DNA of 64,000 nucleotides from positions 95,951-159,950 of the forward strand of contig PVUG01000012.1 of NCBI GenBank assembly GCA_003001975.1, written 5' to 3'. The stretch comes from Martelella mediterranea. GTDB taxonomy: Bacteria; Pseudomonadota; Alphaproteobacteria; Rhizobiales; Rhizobiaceae. The translations under genes and the position numbers were made by a program. The notes below the pieces were generated by a model that did no database searches, had not been told where the DNA came from, and worked only from the letters and a program-made list of their open reading frames with translations. Positions 54,366-63,690 of this stretch are shown here, piece by piece (the first letter of the stretch is position 1; each line of letters opens with the position of its first letter).

Positions 54366-55897
54366 CCGTCACGCTTGAACCCGGTTCGGTCACGCTTTCA
54401 ACGCTTGAAACGATCTATCGCGGCGCAATGCCGGTGAAACTTGCGCCCGCCTGCGATGCCGCGATTGAAAAGGCGGCCGCCCGCATTGCCGATATCGCCG
54501 CCGGGAATGCGCCGGTCTATGGCATCAATACCGGTTTCGGTAAACTTGCCTCGATAAAGATCGACGCTGCCGATACCGCGACCCTGCAGCGCAACCTGAT
54601 CCTGTCGCATTGCTGCGGCGTCGGCCAGCCGCTTTCCGCCGATATCGTCCGCCTGGTCATGGTGTTGAAGCTGATTTCGCTCGGGCGCGGGGCCTCCGGC
54701 GTGCGGCTCGAACTCGTCCGGCTTATCGAGGGCATGATCGAAAATGACATCACCCCGGTGATCCCGGAAAAGGGCTCCGTCGGCGCCTCCGGCGACCTCG
54801 CGCCACTCGCCCATATGGCCGCCGTGATGATGGGCGAGGGCGAGGCGTTCTTTGCGGGCGAGCGGCTTTCCGGCGCTGCGGCGCTTGAAAAGGCAGGGCT
54901 TGCGCCGGTTCAGCTTGCTGCCAAGGAAGGGCTGGCGTTGATCAACGGCACGCAGGTGTCGACCGCGCTGGCGCTCGCCGGCCTGTTTCGCGCCTTCCGC
55001 TGTGCCAGAACCGCACTTGTCACCGGCGCGCTTTCCACCGATGCGGCGATGGGCTCGCCCGCGCCCTTCCATCCCGATATCCACACGCTGCGTGGCCACA
55101 AGGGCCAGATTGATGCGGCCGCCAGCCTTCGCCACCTGCTGGAAGGTTCGGAAATCCGCGTCTCCCATATCGAGGGCGACGAGCGCGTGCAGGACCCCTA
55201 TTGCATCCGCTGCCAGCCGCAGGTGGATGGCGCCTGCCTCGATCTTCTGCGCCAGGCCGGACGCACGCTGGAAATCGAGGCCAATGCGGCGACCGACAAT
55301 CCGCTGGTGCTTTCCGATGACAGCGTGGTTTCCGGCGGCAATTTCCACGCCGAGCCGGTGGCCTTTGCCGCTGACCAGATTGCGATTGCCGTCTGCGAAA
55401 TCGGCGCGATTGCCCAGCGCCGTATCGCGTTGCTGGTGGACCCGGCGCTGTCCTTCGGCCTGCCCGCATTTCTGTCGAAAAAGCCGGGGCTTAATTCCGG
55501 GCTGATGATTGCCGAGGTCACATCCGCCGCGCTGATGAGCGAAAACAAGCAGATGTCGCATCCGGCCTCGGTCGATTCCACGCCGACATCGGCCAATCAG
55601 GAAGATCATGTGTCGATGGCCTGCCATGGCGCCCGGCGGCTGCTGCCGATGACCGACAACCTCGCCGCCATCATCGGCATCGAGGCGCTGTGCAGCGTGC
55701 AGGGCGTGGAACTGCGCGCGCCGCTGGAAACCAGTCCGGTGTTGAATACGGTGATTGCTGCTTTCCGCGCCATCGTGCCGGGGCTCGAAAACGATCGTTA
55801 TATGGCGGGCGATCTGGAAAAGGCCGCACTTGCCGTTCAGGATGGCACCTTGATCGGCGCAGTCAATGCAGGGGCGTTGCCGGAGATTTCGACATGA
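54362..55897 (+). CDS. hutH: Histidine ammonia-lyase
   Basis: A 511-aa lyase of usual length that removes ammonia from histidine to give urocanate. The MIO cofactor forms from ASG at 142-144 in [30 protein letters not shown] and [15 protein letters not shown] are other conserved blocks. Its start overlaps the hutI stop (ATGA), so synthesis is coupled. Confidence 0.97.
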   Translation: MTVTLEPGSVTLSTLETIYRGAMPVKLAPACDAAIEKAAARIADIAAGNAPVYGINTGFGKLASIKIDAADTATLQRNLILSHCCGVGQPLSADIVRLVMVLKLISLGRGASGVRLELVRLIEGMIENDITPVIPEKGSVGASGDLAPLAHMAAVMMGEGEAFFAGERLSGAAALEKAGLAPVQLAAKEGLALINGTQVSTALALAGLFRAFRCARTALVTGALSTDAAMGSPAPFHPDIHTLRGHKGQIDAAASLRHLLEGSEIRVSHIEGDERVQDPYCIRCQPQVDGACLDLLRQAGRTLEIEANAATDNPLVLSDDSVVSGGNFHAEPVAFAADQIAIAVCEIGAIAQRRIALLVDPALSFGLPAFLSKKPGLNSGLMIAEVTSAALMSENKQMSHPASVDSTPTSANQEDHVSMACHGARRLLPMTDNLAAIIGIEALCSVQGVELRAPLETSPVLNTVIAAFRAIVPGLENDRYMAGDLEKAALAVQDGTLIGAVNAGALPEIST

Positions 55898-55950
55898 TGG
55901 TGTCTGTGGACATGGGCGGTGTATTCTCGCCAGCGCTGCGGGTTCCACCC

Positions 55951-56090
55951 CTCACCCGGCGCATGCGCGCCGCCCTCTCCCCTGAGGGGCGAGGGGGAGC
56001 AAGCAGTCAGCACCGGCGCATGCAGAAAGGCACTGCATCGCCGGCGTTCCCTTCTCCCCTTGGGGAGAAGGTGGCCAAAGGCCGGATGAG
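55951..56090. repeat. Mosaic palindromic intergenic element
   Basis: The 238-bp gap between hutH and hutG holds GC-rich palindromes: CTCACCCGGC at 55951, several self-complementary blocks (CTCCCCTGAGGGGCGAG; TTCTCCCCTTGGGGAGAA at 56052-56069), and an inverted-related end CCGGATGAG at 56082-56090. The two halves are diverged inverted copies. It resembles the widespread rhizobial palindromic intergenic elements; copies elsewhere in the genome are expected. Confidence 0.65.
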
Positions 56091-56135
56091 TGCAAGCTGC
56101 ATCGGCCATAACCCCAGACAAAGGATTATTTTCCC

Positions 56136-56939
56136 ATGACAGATCCGGTCATCGTCAAGCACGGTTCGTCCCCCGTCGTTCTGGGCTTTCCCCATACCGG
56201 CACCTATGTGCCGCCCGAAATCGAAAAACGGCTGAACGAAAACGGCCGGCTTCTCGCCGATACCGACTGGCATGTCGACAGGCTCTATGACGGTCTGCTG
56301 GACGGCGCGACGATGGTGAAAGCGAATTTCCACCGCTATGTCATCGACGCCAATCGCGATCCGGCGGGCGTCAGCCTCTATCCGGGGCAGAACACGACCG
56401 GTCTGGTGCCGGAAACCGATTTTGACGGTGTCGCGATCTGGAAGGATGGCGAAGCGCCGGGCGAGGCCGATATTGCCGCGCGTATCGAGGGCTTTCATCG
56501 GCCCTATCACGCGGCCCTTGCCGCCGAGCTGGAACGCGTGCGCAAGGAACATGGCATTGCCATTCTCTATGACTGCCATTCCATCCGCTCGCATATTCCC
56601 TTCCTGTTTGAGGGCAAGCTGCCGGATTTCAACATCGGCACCAATCTCGGCGTTACCTGCGCGCCGGAATTCGAGGCGGCCGTGGAAGGCGTCGTGTCGC
56701 TGGCCAATGGCTATACCCATGTCGTCAACGGCCGCTTCAAGGGCGGCTGGACCACGCGCCACTACGGCAAGCCGGAAACCGGCGTGCACGCCATCCAGAT
56801 GGAACTGGCGCAGTCGACGCATCTGACAACGGAAGCGCCGCCCTTTGCCTATGACGAGGAGAAGGCCGCAAAGCTGCGCCGCCATCTTCAGGGTGTTCTC
56901 GAGCGGATCGAACGCCTGTCGTTTTCCGCACGGATGTAG
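56136..56939 (+). CDS. hutG: N-formylglutamate deformylase
   Basis: A 267-aa FGase-family enzyme that splits N-formylglutamate into glutamate and formate. VVLGFPHTGTYVPPEIEKRL, DTDWHVDRLYDGLLDGATM, RYVIDANRDPAGVSLYPGQNTTGLVP and ILYDCHSIRSHIPFLFEG are its blocks, with the metal His in DCHSIRS. It follows the mosaic repeat at 55951-56090. Confidence 0.95.
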   Translation: MTDPVIVKHGSSPVVLGFPHTGTYVPPEIEKRLNENGRLLADTDWHVDRLYDGLLDGATMVKANFHRYVIDANRDPAGVSLYPGQNTTGLVPETDFDGVAIWKDGEAPGEADIAARIEGFHRPYHAALAAELERVRKEHGIAILYDCHSIRSHIPFLFEGKLPDFNIGTNLGVTCAPEFEAAVEGVVSLANGYTHVVNGRFKGGWTTRHYGKPETGVHAIQMELAQSTHLTTEAPPFAYDEEKAAKLRRHLQGVLERIERLSFSARM

Positions 56940-56992
56940 AGATGAAACAGGAATAATGGGCCTTCCACAGACAGCCCGTCCTCCCTTTCTGC

Positions 56993-57064
56993 GTCATGCC
57001 CGGACTTGATCCGGGCATCCATACGGCCTTTGTGATGGATCCTCGGGTCAAGCCCGAGGATGAC
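56993..57064. repeat. Inverted pair of 29-bp palindromic repeats
   Basis: GTCATGCCCGGACTTGAT... (56993-57021) and its diverged inverse (57036-57064) stand 14 bp apart in the hutG-hutU gap. Each unit is itself palindromic around CTTGA, with GTCAT...ATCCA ends. Members of the same family occur at 58915-58943, 60965-60993 and 61081-61109. Confidence 0.8.
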
Positions 57065-57126
57065 ACGGTGGGGAAGGAGCGCTGCCCGAACGAGGCACCA
57101 CAAGGACAAGAAGTGAGGGACAAGCC

Positions 57127-58803
57127 ATGACCGATAATCCGCGACTGAATTCCCGCGAGATCCACGCGCCCACCGGCACGGAGCTGAACGCCAAGAGCTG
57201 GCTCACCGAAGCACCGCTCAGAATGTTGATGAACAATCTCGACCCGGACGTCGCGGAAAAGCCGCATGAGCTGGTGGTCTATGGCGGTATCGGCCGGGCG
57301 GCGCGCACCTGGGGCGATTTCGACCGGATCGTCGAGACGCTGAAAACGCTGGAAGACGACGAGACGCTGCTGGTGCAGTCCGGCAAGCCGGTCGGCGTGT
57401 TCCGCACCCATGCGGATGCGCCGCGCGTGCTGATTGCCAATTCCAATCTCGTGCCGCACTGGGCGAACTGGGATCATTTCCACGAACTCGATCGGAAGGG
57501 CCTGATGATGTACGGCCAGATGACGGCCGGGTCGTGGATCTATATCGGCGCGCAGGGCATTGTGCAGGGCACCTATGAGACCTTCGTGGAAGCCGGTCGC
57601 CAGCATTATAACGGCGACCTGAAGGGCAAATGGATCCTCACCGGCGGCCTCGGCGGCATGGGTGGCGCGCAGCCGCTTGCCGCCGTCATGGCCGGCGCCT
57701 GCTGCCTTGCGGTCGAATGCGACCCGACTCGCATCGATTTTCGCCTGCGCACCGGCTATGTCGATGAAAAGGCCGAGACGCTGGACGAGGCGCTCGCCAT
57801 GATCGACGCCTGGACCAAAGCGGGCGAGGCGAAGTCTGTCGGCCTGCTCGGCAATACCGCCGAAATTCTGCCGGAACTTGTGAAGCGCGGCGTGCGTCCC
57901 GATATCGTCACCGACCAGACCTCTGCCCATGATCCGGTCAACGGCTATCTGCCCGCAGGCTGGAGCCTCGGCGAATGGCGTGAAAAGGCCGAACGCGATC
58001 CCAAATCCGTGGAGAAGGCGGCGCGGGCTTCGATGCGCACCCATGTGGAGGCCATGCTGGCGTTTTGGGACAAAGGCATCCCGACCGTCGATTACGGCAA
58101 CAATATCCGCCAGATGGCCAAGGAGGAAGGCTGCGAACGCGCCTTTGATTTCCCCGGTTTCGTGCCCGCCTATATCCGTCCGCTGTTTTGCAGGGGCATC
58201 GGCCCGTTCCGCTGGGCGGCCCTTTCCGGCGATCCGGAGGACATCTACAGGACCGACGCCAAGGTCAAGGAACTGCTGCCGGACAACACCCACCTGCACA
58301 ACTGGCTCGACATGGCGCGTGAGCGCATCCATTTTCAGGGGCTGCCCGCACGCATCTGCTGGGTTGGCCTCGGCGATCGCCACCGCCTTGGCCTCGCCTT
58401 CAACGAAATGGTGAAGAATGGCGAGTTGAAAGCCCCCATTGTCATCGGCCGCGACCACCTCGACAGTGGCTCCGTCGCCTCGCCAAACCGCGAGACCGAA
58501 GCCATGCAGGACGGCTCGGACGCCGTTTCCGACTGGCCGCTCCTGAATGCGCTGCTCAACACCGCGTCCGGCGCCACCTGGGTGTCGCTCCATCACGGTG
58601 GCGGCGTCGGCATGGGCTTTTCCCAACATGCGGGCATGGTGATTTGCTGCGACGGTTCCGATGATGCCGCGCGGCGCATCGGCCGGGTGCTGTGGAACGA
58701 CCCGGCCACCGGCGTCATGCGCCACGCCGACGCGGGCTACGACATCGCCATTGAATGCGCAAAGGAAAACTGCCTCCGTCTGCCGGGTATTCTCGGCAAT
58801 TGA
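57127..58803 (+). CDS. hutU: Urocanate hydratase
   Basis: A 558-aa NAD-dependent lyase of usual length that hydrates urocanate to imidazolonepropionate. [27 protein letters not shown] is the NAD-binding block; [44 protein letters not shown] and [17 protein letters not shown] are the other signatures. It is in the same direction as hutIHG and shares their likely HutC control. Confidence 0.97.
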   Translation: MTDNPRLNSREIHAPTGTELNAKSWLTEAPLRMLMNNLDPDVAEKPHELVVYGGIGRAARTWGDFDRIVETLKTLEDDETLLVQSGKPVGVFRTHADAPRVLIANSNLVPHWANWDHFHELDRKGLMMYGQMTAGSWIYIGAQGIVQGTYETFVEAGRQHYNGDLKGKWILTGGLGGMGGAQPLAAVMAGACCLAVECDPTRIDFRLRTGYVDEKAETLDEALAMIDAWTKAGEAKSVGLLGNTAEILPELVKRGVRPDIVTDQTSAHDPVNGYLPAGWSLGEWREKAERDPKSVEKAARASMRTHVEAMLAFWDKGIPTVDYGNNIRQMAKEEGCERAFDFPGFVPAYIRPLFCRGIGPFRWAALSGDPEDIYRTDAKVKELLPDNTHLHNWLDMARERIHFQGLPARICWVGLGDRHRLGLAFNEMVKNGELKAPIVIGRDHLDSGSVASPNRETEAMQDGSDAVSDWPLLNALLNTASGATWVSLHHGGGVGMGFSQHAGMVICCDGSDDAARRIGRVLWNDPATGVMRHADAGYDIAIECAKENCLRLPGILGN

Positions 58804-58914
58804 AGAATGACGGCCATCGGCGTTTCGGAAATCTTTACCCGAATCGCACATCAGGGCGGGACGCTGCGCGTATTGCGCGGCTCGTTCGTTGACAAGCCTC
58901 TCTCCCACCTCTGC

Positions 58915-58943
58915 GTCATCCTCCGGCTTGACCGGAGGATCCA
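58915..58943. repeat. 29-bp palindromic repeat (single copy)
   Basis: GTCATCCTCCGGCTTGACC... with a palindromic core CTCCGG-CTTGA-CCGGAG; same family as the copies at 56993, 57036, 60965 and 61081. It lies 86 bp before the beta-lactamase start. Confidence 0.8.
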
Positions 58944-59028
58944 GAGCCATACGACATGCGCTGGCGGAAGGGCCTTTACGTTCAACCCATCGGGAGGCTC
59001 GTCTCAAATGCGCGACGGAAGGAATGTC

Positions 59029-59835
59029 ATGCGCTGGTTTATCGCCATCCTCGTTTCGTTCGTCATCGCAATACCGGCACGAGCCGCCCTTGCCGAAACG
59101 CTCTGCACACTCGTCGCCGATGCGGCAACGGGCGCGGTGCTGCTGGAAGAGGGCGATTGTCAGGCCCGGGTCACGCCGGCGTCCACCTTCAAACTGCCGC
59201 TGGCGGTCATGGGTTTTGATGCCGGATTTCTGACAGATGCCGGACATCCCGTTCTGGCCTATCACGACGGCGATCCCGACTGGGGCGGGGCGAGCTGGCG
59301 ACGCGATACCAATCCGGCGGATTGGCTGCGCTATTCCGTCGTATGGTATTCGCAGCGGATCACCCATGCGCTGGGGGCAGAGGCGCTGACGGCCTATGCG
59401 CAGTCCTTCGGCTATGGCAATGCCGATTTTTCCGGCGATGCGGGTTTTGACAACGGGCTTGATCGGGCATGGATCGCATCCTCGCTTCAGGTTTCGCCCG
59501 TTGAGCAGGTGCGTTTCCTGCGCGCCCTTGTTCTTGGCACCTTGCCGGCGCGCGCGGATGCCATGGCCCAGACGCGGGCCATCGTTGAAACCCGGCCGGC
59601 CGGCGGCTGGCGGGTGCATGGGAAAACGGGCGCTGCCTTTCCCCGCAGGGCGGATCGCAGTTTCGATTATGCGCGCGGCTGGGGCTGGTATGTGGGCTGG
59701 GCGGAAAAGGACGGGCAGACCCGCATCTTCGCCCGACTGACACAGGCACGCGAAAGAATGAAGGGCTCCCCCGGTGTTCGCACCCGCGATGCCTTTCTGT
59801 CCGAATGGCCAGCGCTTTCAGGGCAGATCGAATGA
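59029..59835 (+). CDS. Class D (OXA-type) beta-lactamase
   Basis: A 268-aa secreted serine beta-lactamase. After a signal peptide (about 1-22) all four class D motifs are present in order and spacing: S52-T-F-K55 (nucleophile Ser and carbamylated Lys), S103-V-V, Y129-G-N131 and K199-T-G201. WSxxI-type segments (VVWYSQRITHALG) fit OXA enzymes. It should hydrolyse penicillins; whether cephalosporins or carbapenems are hydrolysed cannot be told. ATG 59029 has GGAAGGAA 5 nt upstream. It sits between hutU and the ABC transporter genes, in the same direction, with its own leader of 225 bp, so it may be an insertion into the hut locus. Confidence 0.93.
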   Translation: MRWFIAILVSFVIAIPARAALAETLCTLVADAATGAVLLEEGDCQARVTPASTFKLPLAVMGFDAGFLTDAGHPVLAYHDGDPDWGGASWRRDTNPADWLRYSVVWYSQRITHALGAEALTAYAQSFGYGNADFSGDAGFDNGLDRAWIASSLQVSPVEQVRFLRALVLGTLPARADAMAQTRAIVETRPAGGWRVHGKTGAAFPRRADRSFDYARGWGWYVGWAEKDGQTRIFARLTQARERMKGSPGVRTRDAFLSEWPALSGQIE

Positions 59836-59850
59836 CAGTGCCCGGTCGCG

Positions 59851-59888
59851 GCTCGCGGATATTTTGTCTAGACAAAATATCCGCGAGC
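59851..59888. promoter_or_regulatory. 38-bp perfect palindrome, likely HutC operator of the transporter genes
   Basis: Half-site GCTCGCGGATATTTTGTCT is mirrored exactly around the centre TCTAGA (59868-59873). The core TTGTCTAGACAA contains GT-N-TA-N-AC, as in the operator at 53103. TAGACA (59869-59874) and TACTAT (59893-59898) with an 18-bp spacer form a possible promoter that would be covered by the repressor. No T-run follows, so a terminator role for the beta-lactamase gene is less likely. Confidence 0.7.
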
Positions 59889-59956
59889 TGGCTACTATGC
59901 CCACCGGAATAGCAATCAGAAAAACTGCCTAAAATCGTGCAAAGAGGGGTTCCAAC

Positions 59957-60907
59957 ATGAATTTCAAATGGTTTGCAGCAACTGCAATCGCCGTGACGGC
60001 TGTCGCCGCCGGTGCTCAGGCACAGGAAACCAAGGTTGCCGTCGGCCTTTCCGGCTGGACCGGCTTCGCGCCGCTGACACTGGCCAAGGACGCCGGTATT
60101 TTCGAGAAAAACGGCCTCGATGTCGATCTCGTCAAGATCCCGCAGGCAAGCCGCCATCTGGCGCTCGCTTCCGGCGATATCCAGTGCGCGGCGACCACGG
60201 TGGAAACATGGATCGTCTGGGGCGCTGCCGGTGTGCCGACCACGCAGATCTTCCAGCTCGACAAGTCCCATGGCGCTGACGGCATGGTCGTGCGTTCCGA
60301 TATCGAGAACATCACGGACCTGAAGGGCAAGACGATTGCGGCCTCTGCACCCGGCACGTCGCCTTATTTCTATCTCGCCTGGATCCTCAAGGAAAACGGC
60401 ATGACCATGGACGACGTCAAGGTCGTCAATCTGGAGCCGGGCCCGGCCGCGCAGGCCTTCATCGCCGGCCAGAACGACGCCGCGATGACCTATGAGCCTT
60501 ATCTCTCCTCCGTCCGTGAAGCACCGGACGCCGGCAAGATCATCGCCACCACGCTCGACTACCCGGCCGTGATGGACACCTTCGGCTGCACGCCGGCCTT
60601 TCTGGAGGAAAACCCGGATGCGGCCAAGGCGCTCGCGACCTCCTATTACGAGGCGCTGGACATGATCGCAGCCGAGCCAGAAAAGTCCTATGAGATCATG
60701 GGTGCCGATGTGAACCAGTCGGCCGAACAGTTTGCCGGATCGGCGCAATATCTCGAATGGCAGGATCGCGACGCCGCGATTGCCTTTTTCGGCGGCGAGT
60801 TCAACGACTTTTCGGCCGATGCGGCGCAGCTTCTGCTGGATGCCGGCGTGATCCGCGAAATCCCGGACCTTTCGACGCTCGCGGACCCGTCGTTCATTCA
60901 GGAGTGA
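59957..60907 (+). CDS. Periplasmic binding protein, NitT/TauT family (hut locus)
   Basis: A 316-aa secreted binding protein with signal peptide (1-22, cut after AGAQA). VAVGLSGWTGFAPLTLAKDAGIFEKNGLDVDLVKIPQ is the typical NMT1/SsuA-like start; SRHLALASGDIQCAATTVETWIVWGAAG the ligand region. It is the first of a permease/ATPase trio that ends next to hutC. Known rhizobial hut operons have ProX-type HutX; this protein belongs to another class, so the ligand could be urocanate, histidine or a related imidazole. Confidence 0.9.
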   Translation: MNFKWFAATAIAVTAVAAGAQAQETKVAVGLSGWTGFAPLTLAKDAGIFEKNGLDVDLVKIPQASRHLALASGDIQCAATTVETWIVWGAAGVPTTQIFQLDKSHGADGMVVRSDIENITDLKGKTIAASAPGTSPYFYLAWILKENGMTMDDVKVVNLEPGPAAQAFIAGQNDAAMTYEPYLSSVREAPDAGKIIATTLDYPAVMDTFGCTPAFLEENPDAAKALATSYYEALDMIAAEPEKSYEIMGADVNQSAEQFAGSAQYLEWQDRDAAIAFFGGEFNDFSADAAQLLLDAGVIREIPDLSTLADPSFIQE

Positions 60908-60964
60908 GGGGGCCAGGAATAGAGAGCGGCGTCCTGGTGTCGTGGCGCTGCCTTTCTCTCAGGC

Positions 60965-61109
60965 GTCATCCTCGGGCTTGACCCGAGGATCCACCGACCT
61001 TGCCTGAAGGACGGTGTGGGTTTGCTTAAATCGGGATTGCCCTCGGGCCGGAGGCTACTTCGCCCGAGAGGGAAAGAGACTGGATCCTCGGGTCAAGCCC
61101 GAGGATGAC
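60965..61109. repeat. Inverted pair of 29-bp palindromic repeats around 87 bp
   Basis: GTCATCCTCGGGCTTGAC... (60965-60993) and its exact inverse (61081-61109) flank 87 bp in the 319-bp gap between the binding protein and permease genes. The pair could form a long stem in RNA or DNA. No gene is supported in the gap. Confidence 0.85.
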
Positions 61110-61226
61110 GCATCGATGAAAAGCGAGGCCGGCGTACAAAACCGGCCTTTCCGTCAAAATCGGAGTATGACGCATGAAGACTGGCCCTCAGCGGCATAAA
61201 CGCCCCACCGCGATACGGGAAACCCA

Positions 61227-62000
61227 ATGAAACCGCTTGAGCCTATCAGTCCGAAGCTCAGATTGTCGCTTGGCATCCTGTTCTTCGTGATCTTCTTCGC
61301 CGGCTGGTCGTTTGCGACCTTTGGCGGTTTTGTTTCGAAGACCTTCCTCGCCGATCCGATCACCATGCTGCAGGATGGCTGGTGGCTGCTGTCGAAACGC
61401 GGTTTTCTCGGCGATATCGGCATCACCGTCTGGCGCGTTGTCGGCGGCTTCGTGCTGGCCTCGGTCATCGCCGTGCCGCTCGGCATCATCATGGGGGCAT
61501 ACAAGCCCATCGAGGCGCTGCTGGAGCCCTTCGTCTCCTTCGCGCGCTATCTGCCGGCCTCCGCCTTCGTGCCGCTTCTCATCCTTTGGGCCGGGATCGG
61601 CGAGATGCAGAAGCTGCTCGTCATCTTCATCGGCGCGGTGTTCCAGATTATCCTGATGGTCGCCGTCTACGTCGCCAATACGCGCCGTGATCTTGTCGAA
61701 GCCGCCTATACGCTCGGCGCATCCGACACCGGCATTGTCCGCCGCGTTCTGCTGCCGGCAAGCGCGCCGGATATTGCCGAAACGCTGCGCCTCGTGCTCG
61801 GCTGGGCGTGGACCTATGTCATCGTCGCCGAGCTGATCGGCGCATCGTCCGGCATCGGCTACATGATCATCAATTCGCAGGCACTGATGGCCACCGGCCA
61901 GATCATTTTCGGCATCATTGTCATCGGCGTGATCGGCCTGATTTCGGACTTTGCCTTCAAGATGGCGAACCGCCGCCTGTTTGCATGGAGGTTCGCATGA
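61227..62000 (+). CDS. ABC transporter permease, NitT/TauT family (hut locus)
   Basis: A 257-aa permease with about six helices. LRLSLGILFFVIFFAGWSFATFGGFV is helix 1, RRDLVEAAYTLGASDTGIVRRVLLPASAPDIAETLRL the EAA loop. Its stop overlaps the ATPase start by 4 nt (ATGA). It forms the membrane part of the transporter with the binding protein at 59957. Confidence 0.9.
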   Translation: MKPLEPISPKLRLSLGILFFVIFFAGWSFATFGGFVSKTFLADPITMLQDGWWLLSKRGFLGDIGITVWRVVGGFVLASVIAVPLGIIMGAYKPIEALLEPFVSFARYLPASAFVPLLILWAGIGEMQKLLVIFIGAVFQIILMVAVYVANTRRDLVEAAYTLGASDTGIVRRVLLPASAPDIAETLRLVLGWAWTYVIVAELIGASSGIGYMIINSQALMATGQIIFGIIVIGVIGLISDFAFKMANRRLFAWRFA

Positions 62001-62788
62001 GCTTCGCCGAGCTTGAAATCAACGGCGTTTCCCGCGTGTTTCCGAGGCGGCGTGGAGCGGAGCCTGTGCAGGCGCTATCTCCGACCGATCTGACGCTGGA
62101 AAAGAACGATTTCGTCACCATTCTCGGGCCGTCGGGTTGCGGCAAGTCGACGCTTCTGCGCATCGTTGCCGGCCTCGACAGGCCGACGACGGGTGCTGTC
62201 TATCTGGAAGGCAAGGAAATTCGCGGGCCGGGTGCCGACCGGGGCATGGTGTTTCAGTCCTACACGCTGTTTCCCTGGCTGACGATCCGGGAAAATGTCG
62301 GTTTCGGCCTGCGTGAAAAGGGCATGAAAACGGCCGAAATCCGGGCGGTCGTCGATCTTTATCTCGACCGCGTCGGCCTTTCGGCATTTGCCGATCACTG
62401 GCCGAAACAGCTTTCCGGCGGCATGCAGCAAAGGACGGCAATTGCCCGCGCGCTTGCCAACGACCCGAAAATCCTGCTGCTCGACGAACCCTTCGGCGCG
62501 CTCGACAACCAGACCCGCGGGCTGATGCAGGAACTGCTGCTCGGCATCTGGGAGCGTGACAAGAAGACCGTCATCTTCGTCACCCACGATATCGAGGAGG
62601 CCGTGTTCATGGCCTCGCGCGTGGTCACCATGTCGGCGCGGCCCGGCCGGATTTCGTCGGTCACACCGGTGGATTTCCCCCATCCGCGCGATTACCGCCT
62701 GAAAGCCGACCCCGAATTCGCCAGGCTTCGCATGAAGCTGACGGAGGAAATCCGGGCCGAAGTGATTGCGGCAGCAAGCAGGGGGTAA
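61997..62788 (+). CDS. ABC transporter ATPase, NitT/TauT family (hut locus)
   Basis: A 263-aa ATPase: Walker [10 protein letters not shown] (44-52), Q-loop MVFQSYTLFPW, signature LSGGMQQR, Walker B ILLLDEPFGALDN and switch IFVTHDIEEA. ATG 61997 is chosen because it overlaps the permease stop and gives a standard N terminus (MSFAELEINGVSRVF). hutC starts 5 nt after its stop, so all are one operon. Confidence 0.92.
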   Translation: MSFAELEINGVSRVFPRRRGAEPVQALSPTDLTLEKNDFVTILGPSGCGKSTLLRIVAGLDRPTTGAVYLEGKEIRGPGADRGMVFQSYTLFPWLTIRENVGFGLREKGMKTAEIRAVVDLYLDRVGLSAFADHWPKQLSGGMQQRTAIARALANDPKILLLDEPFGALDNQTRGLMQELLLGIWERDKKTVIFVTHDIEEAVFMASRVVTMSARPGRISSVTPVDFPHPRDYRLKADPEFARLRMKLTEEIRAEVIAAASRG

Positions 62789-62793
62789 GGCGA

Positions 62794-63555
62794 TTGGCGC
62801 GTGCAGCAGATGGCCGGGACAACACAGGGCAGGCACGCCGTCCGACCGCCCTTCATGCCCGCATTCAGCAGGATGTGGAGAGCCGGATCGTTTCCGGTGA
62901 ATGGCCGCCGGGCACGCGCATTCCCTTCGAACACGAGCTGACGGCCGAATATGGTTGTTCGCGCATGACGGTCAACAAGGCGCTGTCGGAGCTGGTCCGC
63001 AAGGGGCTGATCGAACGACGGCGCAAATCGGGATCATATGTGCGCCAGCCGGAAGTGCTGTCGGCGGTTCTGGAAATTCACCAGCTTGAGCGCGAGGTGC
63101 GGGCGCTCGGGCTCGATTACGATTTCAGGCTGATCGAGCGCGTCGAGCGGATTGCAGACGATCAGGACTGCCGGCGTCTTGCTCTGGCGCAGCCCGGAAA
63201 TATACTGGATCTCAAGGGGCTTCATATTGCCGGGCAGCGGCCTTTCTGCCTCGAGGATCGGCTGATCAGCCTTGCGGAGGTGCCGCTGGCGCAGGATGCC
63301 GACTTTTCCCGCAATCCGCCCGGTTCCTGGCTTCTCGAGCAGGTGCCATGGAGCGCTGCCGAACATCGTATCAATGCCAGAGGCGCCGACGCTCATGCAG
63401 CACGGGCGCTCGATCTGGCAGAAGGCACGCCCTGCCTTGTCATTGCCCGGCGTACCTGGAATGCGAACGGCTCGATCACCCAGGTCAACCTCACCTATCC
63501 CGGCGACATGCACACGCTGGTCGCTCAGTTCGGCCCGTCCCTGCGGACGGCATAG
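62794..63555 (+). CDS. hutC: Histidine-utilisation repressor HutC
   Basis: A 253-aa GntR-family regulator of the HutC branch. The winged helix-turn-helix reads HARIQQDVESRIVSGEWPPGTRIPFEHELTAEYGCSRMTVNKALSELVRKGLIERRRKSGSYVRQP. The C-terminal UTRA domain (about 90-245) binds the effector, usually urocanate. The start is TTG at 62794 with AAGG 4 nt and GGGGG 10 nt upstream. Two palindromes with a GT-N-TA-N-AC core are the likely binding sites, so it should autoregulate the operon it closes. Confidence 0.93.
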   Translation: MARAADGRDNTGQARRPTALHARIQQDVESRIVSGEWPPGTRIPFEHELTAEYGCSRMTVNKALSELVRKGLIERRRKSGSYVRQPEVLSAVLEIHQLEREVRALGLDYDFRLIERVERIADDQDCRRLALAQPGNILDLKGLHIAGQRPFCLEDRLISLAEVPLAQDADFSRNPPGSWLLEQVPWSAAEHRINARGADAHAARALDLAEGTPCLVIARRTWNANGSITQVNLTYPGDMHTLVAQFGPSLRTA

Positions 63556-63584
63556 CCGGTTTTTACGGTTATCCGCCGTTCCGG

Positions 63585-63603
63585 TGCTTTTTTGTAAAAA
63601 GCA
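63585..63603 (+). other. AT-rich hairpin after hutC
   Basis: TGCTTTTT, loop TGT, AAAAAGCA is a perfect 8-bp stem, about 30 nt after the hutC stop. It lacks a GC-rich stem, so it is not a classic terminator but may stop transcription weakly. Confidence 0.4.
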
Positions 63604-63690
63604 AAAGGCTGGGCGAACCCGGCCTCAGTTTGTGGACAAACCCGAAGACGTGCGGGTTGTTGCCTCCGTCATCTGTCACCACAGGTGTCA

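Noticed and set aside
56737..59619. A 960-codon open frame on the minus strand
   Set aside because: It is antisense to hutG, hutU and the beta-lactamase and crosses repeats. Low-complexity Arg/Ala/Gly composition marks it as a shadow.
59851..59888. Palindrome as terminator of the beta-lactamase gene
   Set aside because: No T-run follows on either strand, and the core matches a GntR-type operator; kept as an operator instead.
55951..61109. CRISPR array
   Set aside because: The repeats are palindromic, irregularly spaced and partly inverted, and no cas gene is present; they are intergenic palindromic elements.
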